A stretch of DNA of 64,000 bases from assembly GCA_963989385.1 (NCBI GenBank), contig OZ022502.1, positions 9,687,001-9,751,000 of the forward strand, read 5' to 3'. A program made the translations under genes and the position numbers. The stretch comes from Ctena decussata (Eukaryota; Mollusca; Bivalvia; Lucinida; Lucinidae). The notes beneath the pieces are model-generated. The model was given only the letters and a program-made list of their open reading frames with translations. It was not told the DNA's origin and made no database searches. This document shows positions 57,906 through 64,000 of the stretch, in pieces (position 1 is the first letter of the stretch; every line of letters starts with the position of its first letter).

Positions 57906-58361
57906 GACTTCTGTTCCCTTATTTGAATCCAGTCATGTTGACCCTGGGGCTAAAGTTCAGGACTCATAATCCAGTGGCCCAACCATGTTCATGATTCTAG
58001 CTTCTGGATCATATCATCATCATTTCACCAATTTCCCATCAGCCCAATATGACTGAATTACTGTTGAAAGGATCAAACCTTTCACCAACTTTCAACCATT
58101 AATGTTTCTTTGTGCAGCTTTCAAAGCACAGTATACAGACCTTAATTTCACTTTTCTTTTCATGATTCCATCTTTACAGCTGTTTCATTCTGCACTTTTC
58201 GTCTTTTTTTTCGTGTAAAGCAAAGAGTGGACTCTGAAAATCTGAAAAGAAAAGAAACATTTACTGTGATTTACTGAAGCAGTCTGGTAAGGACAGAATA
58301 AATGGATAGTTGTGGCACTTACTTTTAGGGTACAGGCCAATAAGGTATTTGATTTATTAAC

Positions 58362-58642
58362 ATTGACTGATTGATTTGTTGCTTAACGTCACGGTAAACA
58401 GCTATGGTCATGTCGGGACTGTCAGTTAACCTAACCACACTATTCCTGGGCAGGCTTAGACCTCCTAAGCAGTTAACCAGTACTTAGTGCACATACTTTT
58501 GCCAATAACTGACTCAGCGAATCAGTTATCAGCGAATCTTGAATCAGCGAAAGGAGAAACAAAAGTATGTGGCCAGACCGGGTATCGAACCCAGGACCTC
58601 TGACTTATGAGTCAGGTGCCCTAACGATTATGTGGCACGGCT
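58362..58642 (-). mobile_element. tRNA-derived SINE SA, copy 3
   Basis: As copy 1, with B box GGGTTCGATACCCGGTCTGG on the minus strand and a small local duplication of AATCAGCGAA near 58515-58545. Confidence 0.85.
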
Positions 58643-59454
58643 GATTAATTAACAGACAGTGAAACTTTGATTAGCCAAACACCATTGGGATCATGATGAA
58701 AATTTTAGTCATAACCTTCTTGCAAGCTTGAACACTGGAATGTGAGTTTGACTGGTATAGGACCATCATACCGGTAAACACAGCTGAGGCTCATTATCCC
58801 ACTTTCAGTTAACTTATTTCACAACATGCAACCATATCGTGCTATAAGGTGAATGGGTAGAGTTCCGAGGGGAGACAACTCTTTCATTTAGATTTGTCAT
58901 CCCTTCTTAATTGAAGTAGTCTCTTAAAGACAACAATCTTTTCTCTAGGAGCAGCTGATCGGGTCGGGTGATGGTGCTGGGAAACTCTCAGTGCCGGGCG
59001 TTCTACTAATTTGGATTATAGTAGGGTAAGGGCGTACTGTGCTTGAACTAGGTGGCTTGGATTTATTTTCTCTCGCCTATCATCTCTTTTTCTCCCTCTC
59101 TCTGGAAGACGCCTTGATATAGGCTAAATACTGTCTAAAAGAGCCGTTAAAACTAAAACAACCGAAACACTGATATCTGAAAGTGCCAACAGTCCACTAT
59201 GTCATAGTAAATGAAAAGTTATAAAACTTTCCTTTTTTTTTTGCATTTCAACCCACTTTATCTCAAAGTAGGGTCACCTTGTCTTTAAGATACTGAATCT
59301 TTACATTTTTTTCTACTGTAAAATTTTGATGACTGAAATAACCTTTGCACATTGAAAATTAGTTATATACATGTAGTTTTAGTTATAATGGGTAGAATTA
59401 TAAGGATAAATTGGCACATAACAGACTCAGACTTGAGTTTCTTGCTAACCATGG
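58643..59454. other. Upstream DNA with a degenerate SINE-like stretch
   Basis: 58960-59160 resembles 21850-21965 (TCTCTTTTTCTCCCTCTCTC followed by an AAATACTGTCTAAAAGAGCC-like end), a third short interspersed family without a clear head. Confidence 0.45.
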
Positions 59455-59701
59455 TTAACCCATTGCATTCTGGGTATTTTTTGTCGTGTGCTGAAATTGT
59501 CGTCTGCATCAAAAATCAAGAATATTTTGACAATATTGGTCTAACTAACTCTTGTAGAAATAATGTCTAGGCAGCAAACAGTTTGGATTTCAGATCAGGC
59601 CCCACGTTTGTGGGATCAGGCCCCACGTTTGTGGGGTCTGATCTGGATCCAAACTGTTTGACCAGATACCCCAAAAGGGGTATCCCGAATGGAATAGGTT
59701 A
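59455..59701. mobile_element. Element AB, copy 2
   Basis: TTAACCCATTGCATTCTGGG at the left and CCCGAATGGAATAGGTTAA at the right. Inner palindrome CAAACAGTTTGGATTTCAGA / TCTGATCTGGATCCAAACTG with a CAGGCCCCACGTTTGTGGGAT loop duplication. Confidence 0.78.
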
Positions 59702-59772
59702 ATATATTATCAGATTTCTAGGCCAGCCATCAAGATTCAACTGTATATTGTCTGTGTATGGACAGCAATTCC

Positions 59773-59970
59773 TTAACCCTTAATGCGCCAAGAAGCAGAC
59801 GACACAATTTACGTCTGCAGAATTTCAAAAAATGATTCGTCCAAGTTATATCATATTGAGAATTCAAAGTCTGGAGGGTAAACAGTGTAGATCCAGGTGA
59901 GGTGGCTCCTCATCTGGATCTACACTATTTGCAAATTTAACTATTTTCATTTTTGGCGCATTAAGGGTTA
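59773..59970 (+). mobile_element. Element L, copy 3
   Basis: Ends TTAACCCTTAATGCGCCAAG and TTTTGGCGCATTAAGGGTTA, the clearest inverted ends of the family. Core AAACAGTGTAGATCCAGGTG with its complement. Confidence 0.82.
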
Positions 59971-60535
59971 AAACTTCCCTTTTGCAAGATAAAAACACAA
60001 TCTTGCAACAGGCAACAATTAAAGATCACAAGCTTCTGGAATAAACCCTGTATTTATCTATTTACGGCTTGGTATTTCAGCAACTTTTAAGGCTTTGTTA
60101 ATCATTTTACCATCCCACAGTGAGAAATGAATCAATAACAGCCAAGAAAATTGCTATCATAGAACAACCTAGAATCTTATGTAAGAACAGCATATTAGCT
60201 GTATTCAGACACTTAAGGTGATTAGGTACACCTGCATGTTTTCTACCATTTTTACAAAGGCAAACAACTTTTGTGACTGCCTGTTTGCTTCCCTGGATGA
60301 CAAAACCCTTCCAAAGTTACAACATTTCACCATACCCACAGCAGACTTCATAGCAGCACTGGATTTTAAGGTAGAGAAATCTGTCCTAATAAACTCCCTT
60401 AGAACAAGTTAACCCAAATCAAAGCCTCAGCATTTTCTGGCACACCTCTCACAACATACCTACAGTGGAAGGCGGCTTTGAAATAAAATAAATGGACACA
60501 GTTATAAGTTGTTCAGTTACGTATGTAACAATTAC

Positions 60536-60980
60536 TTAAGGAATGAATTTTTCTGGTGTTTATCGAAGTATAAACTACAGTGGGTCGCATGCAAAGTAAG
60601 CGAGAACAGAAAGGGTTCATGTAAAGTTTGCTAGCCACCCAATATAGTTTATACTTCGATGAACACCAGAAAAATTAAGTTCATTGCTTATATTTACATT
60701 CTTTTCTATCTATTAATTCACCACAAATTTGCGTTAGGGCTACAGTTGAAGCAGAAAAACATTTATACCCAGTTTTTCTACTAACAGCAGAAAAGTGTCA
60801 ATGACGTCATAACGTCGCCTATGTCCAATCAGATTGAAGAAAACCATGGTTTATTTTGACGTCACTTAACCTCATGTAACATCACACAAACCGATGAAGT
60901 TATTGAAGTATAAATTTAAATTACGTTCGTATGGTTTAGAATAGAGCTTTTCAATAAATGCACTGAGAATGTAAGTATAA
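60536..60980. mobile_element. Foldback element A, copy 2
   Basis: Colinear with 884-1320: GTTTATCGAAGTATAAACTAC and its complement, then CAGTTTTTCTACTAACAGCA, TGACGTCA-type sites and GAGCTTTTCAATAAATGCAC. Confidence 0.75.
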
Positions 60981-61311
60981 CAATTTAGCCTTCTCTCCCA
61001 ACTATTGAACTGTCTTGCCTCATTTTGTTCAATACAACAGTAATTAAAGCTAACCATGAACTACTCTAAATCTACAAAATAAACAAAGCTATTGGAGGGA
61101 TCTCATTTCCTGCTTTCCTTATATAGAACCTAACCGATCACAATTACGTCCTAACAGCGGCAATCCAATATAAAATTCTGGGAGTAAAATGTAAGAATCA
61201 ATAGTTTCAATCCATCATAAGTATTGCTGCTTTCAGAACATTTTGGCCACTTTATTGCCTTAATTGGCTACTCTTTCCAGTAAAATTCTAGTTTCATATT
61301 TACCATTAAAA
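60981..61311. other. Upstream DNA, no feature seen
   Basis: No repeat or gene recognised. Confidence 0.45.
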
Positions 61312-61490
61312 CTCTAAAATTTGGAATACCTAAAATAATAACCATAAAAACACTTTCAAATTGGTTTTAAAATGCGGAAATGCATCTACAAGATACAGAT
61401 GGAATGACAGTGTAGCCTCTGATCAGATTGCTCTTCTGATCTGATTCTGCACTGTTTGCTCAACACTATATGTCTCAATATTTAGAACTT
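61312..61490. mobile_element. MITE J, copy 3 (diverged)
   Basis: CTCTAAAATTTGGAATACCT at the left and TATGTCTCAATATTTAGAAC at the right. Interior GATCAGATTGCTCTTCTGATC hairpin. Confidence 0.55.
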
Positions 61491-61724
61491 TTATAATACC
61501 CTGATATACAAGAAACTATGAGGTAAAGGTGCGGACTGCAAACGGAACCTGGAACAGTTGTATAACGAATATTTCCAGAAATCAAACCGTTGGATAGATT
61601 TCGAAGCTTTTTAAACTTTGAAGTTTATGAAACTTCACAAGAAACTTCACAAGGTGATTTTAATTCATCTTCTCAATATATTCAGAGTAGGGCAATGCAT
61701 TATTCCAGTGCCTCCTACATATAA

Positions 61725-61932
61725 AGGATCTTACAAGAGTGGTCATTTCATATGAAATTTATTAAACGAGCCTTCGGCGAGTTACATAAATTTCATATGA
61801 AATGACCACAAGTGTAAGATTCTGTTTATCATATGGCCCTTTAAAATGGGATTTTTTCGCTTTCAAAATGAACATCATTATTTCAATAAGAAAACGCATT
61901 GTTGACACGGACGTCGTCAATGACGTAAATTC
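61725..61932 (-). mobile_element. Element E, subfamily 2, copy 2 (reversed)
   Basis: GGTCATTTCATATGAAATTT with its complement, then AAGATTCTGTTTATCATAT and GAAAACGCATTGTTGACACG, the reverse of 41600-41791. Confidence 0.7.
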
Positions 61933-62082
61933 TTGTAAAATTTCAATTTGTTGCCAAAACTGATTTAATATTTGTTTATTTTTTCAATTACTTTTTTAGT
62001 ATTTTATTTTATTTCCTGATTATTATTTTTTTCAGTTTTTAAGGCCCATTTTTTCCCATAAAACTGTTTAAAAACATGTATC

Positions 62083-64000
62083 AACCAGAGGGCCAATGGC
62101 CCTATATCGCTCACCTGAGCACTGAGGCACTGAGGTTACAGCAACAAAACACCATGCACAACAGCAATAAAAAACACCATTTATGTAGAGGATAATATCA
62201 CAAACATTTATGCAAAAAAAATAAGCTTTATCCCCCATTAATGGCTTCTCAGAAGATCTTTGGGTGCATAAAAAGTGAAAATTTGGCCTTTCAGCTGCAA
62301 TGGCAACCAATCAAAATGGGGTAATTGGGAAAAATTCATATGGCTGGTAGAGGACTACTCCAGGAACATTTCTGTGAATTTTTGTCAAAATATCTGCAGT
62401 AACACAGAAATAAATAGCAAATGTCCACTTTCCTCATTATAAGTCTATGGAAACTTTAAGTTGCCATAGCAACAAATTCATATGGGCAATGATAATATAA
62501 AACATACTTTAGGTAGAGGTTAAAATTAGTAATATGTATGCTAAGTATCAGCTTCATCCCCCTCATGGCTTCACTTTTCCCATTATGAGTCAATGGAAAC
62601 TATAAGTCGCCATAGCAACCAAAGTTCTTATGGGATTGGAAGAAAAAGAATAAAATTTATGTAGAAACTACTGTCATCAACATGTTTGCACAATATCAGC
62701 TTCATCCCCTATATGGCTTCTGAGCAGAAGATTTTTTTTTTTTTTTTTTTTTTCGAAATTTACACTATATTTTGCCATGGCAACCAATCAAATTCAGCGA
62801 TTTGGAGAAAATTCATATGAATCGTAGAGGACTACTCAAGAAACATATCTGTAGAAAAAAATTTAAATAACTGCAGTTAGTTAGACAGCAAAAATTGCCA
62901 ATTTCCATTTTCCTCATTATAAGTCAATGGAAACTCTTTGTTGCCATAGCAACCAAACTGCTGGAGCAATTGCCATGAAAAACAATAATTCTAGAGGCTA
63001 GTACTAAGGTTCTTTCTGTAAAGTTTGAGCTTTATTGGGCCACACAGTTTCTGCGAAGATGATTTTTTACTATTTTTCTATTCTTAACCATTCGGTTGCA
63101 ATGGCAACCAGCCAAATTGCGCAATTTGCATAAATTTAACATGGCTGGTTAAAGACTACTCAAGGTACATTTCTATGAAAGTTTTGTCAAAATATCCGCA
63201 GTGGCATAGCAGCAATAAATGCAAATTTTCCATTTTGCCATTATAAGTCAATGGCAACTTTCAGTTCCCATAGCAACCTAACTGCTAGAGCAATTGCCAA
63301 GAAAAACAGTACTTTTATAGAAGCTAGTACTAAGATCCTTTCTGTGAAGTTTGAGCTTTATTTGTTGCATAATTTCTGAGGAGATGATTTTTGAATATTT
63401 TTTCTATTTTTTAACCATTCGGTTGCCATGGCAACCAGCCAAATTGTGCAATTTACCATGTGGTTGATAGAGGAATACTCAAGGAACATTTCTGTAAATG
63501 TTTTGTCAAAATATCTGCAGTGACATAGCAATAAATGCAAATTTTCCATTTTGCCATTATAAGTCAATGGCAACTTTCAGTTCCCATAGCAACCAAACTG
63601 CTAGAGCAATTGCCAAGAAAAACAGTACTTTTATAGAAGCTAGTACTAAGATCCTTTCTGTGAAGTTTGAACTTTATTGGTTGCATAGTTTCTGAGGAGA
63701 TGATTTTTGAATATTTTTTCTATTTTTTAACCATTCGGTTGCCATGGCAACCAGCCAAATTGTGCAATTTATATAAAGTTCATGTGGTTGATAGAGGAAT
63801 ACTCAAGGAACATTTCTGTAAAAGTTTTGTCAAAATATCTGCAGTGACATAGCAATAAATGCAAATTTTCAATTTTTCCCATACAAGTCAATGGAAACTT
63901 TAAGTTGCCATAGCAACCAAAGTTCTGAAGCGATTTGGATAAAAAACAGTATTATTGGTTCCCCCTGCCTATAGATGCTATATATGAAATTTGGTAACAA
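62083..64000 (+). mobile_element. Tandem-repeat element W, left part, running off the window
   Basis: The left end CCAGAGGGCCAATGGCCCTA, TATCGCTCACCTGAGC is the same as in element T. The units are different, about 317 bp at the right (CATTATAAGTCAATGGCAAC near 63238 and 63556, a variant near 63873) and less regular at the left. Each unit has TTGCCATAGCAACC and GGTTGCCATGGCAACCAGCC. The right end is outside the window. Confidence 0.75.

Overview
This is animal genomic DNA, AT-rich and packed with repeats, most probably from a bivalve mollusc. The one recognisable gene is synaptotagmin-1 on the minus strand, with lophotrochozoan-type sequence. Almost everything else is short inverted-repeat (foldback) elements, tRNA-derived SINEs and tandem-repeat-bearing elements of the sort described from clams and oysters. 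No bacterial features, CRISPR arrays or operons were seen.

Syt1 runs right to left. Seven coding exons can be joined in frame: 21421-21214, 13252-13068, 12470-12345, 11210-11043, 6493-6320, 5282-5165 and 846-713. Together they give 1113 nt, or 371 codons, covering the lumenal N-terminus, the membrane anchor with its cysteine cluster, the linker, the whole C2A domain and the first two thirds of C2B. The final exon or exons (the rest of C2B, roughly 50-60 residues expected) lie to the left of position 1. The start codon follows an in-frame TAG, and a splice acceptor sits 15 nt before it, so at least one non-coding 5' exon must lie further right. I could not locate it.

The introns (1-21213) and the 42.5 kb upstream of the start codon (21437-64000) hold repeats and apparently unique AT-rich DNA. 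The main repeat classes are: (1) a 240-bp foldback with ATGAGCCGCGAC ends, in about ten copies; (2) other foldback or MITE families, including pogo-like TA-flanked ones; (3) seven tandem-repeat elements that share one layout, namely a short left motif, tandem units of 140-450 bp, a GGACGGAC-type tract, and a right-end hairpin followed by A-rich DNA; (4) three families of tRNA-derived SINE; (5) two minisatellites and several homopolymers; (6) a 2.06-kb element with arms of about 465 bp; and (7) a 6545-bp element with 41-bp inverted repeats and a TA duplication, inserted into a copy of the 240-bp foldback.

The best candidates for something new are the 6.5-kb nested element, the shared layout of the otherwise dissimilar tandem-repeat elements, and the way repeats crowd to within 3-70 nt of most Syt1 splice sites. 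No second protein-coding gene is supported. Repeat boundaries were read by eye and are good to a few bases where inverted repeats or target duplications are visible, and to tens of bases elsewhere.
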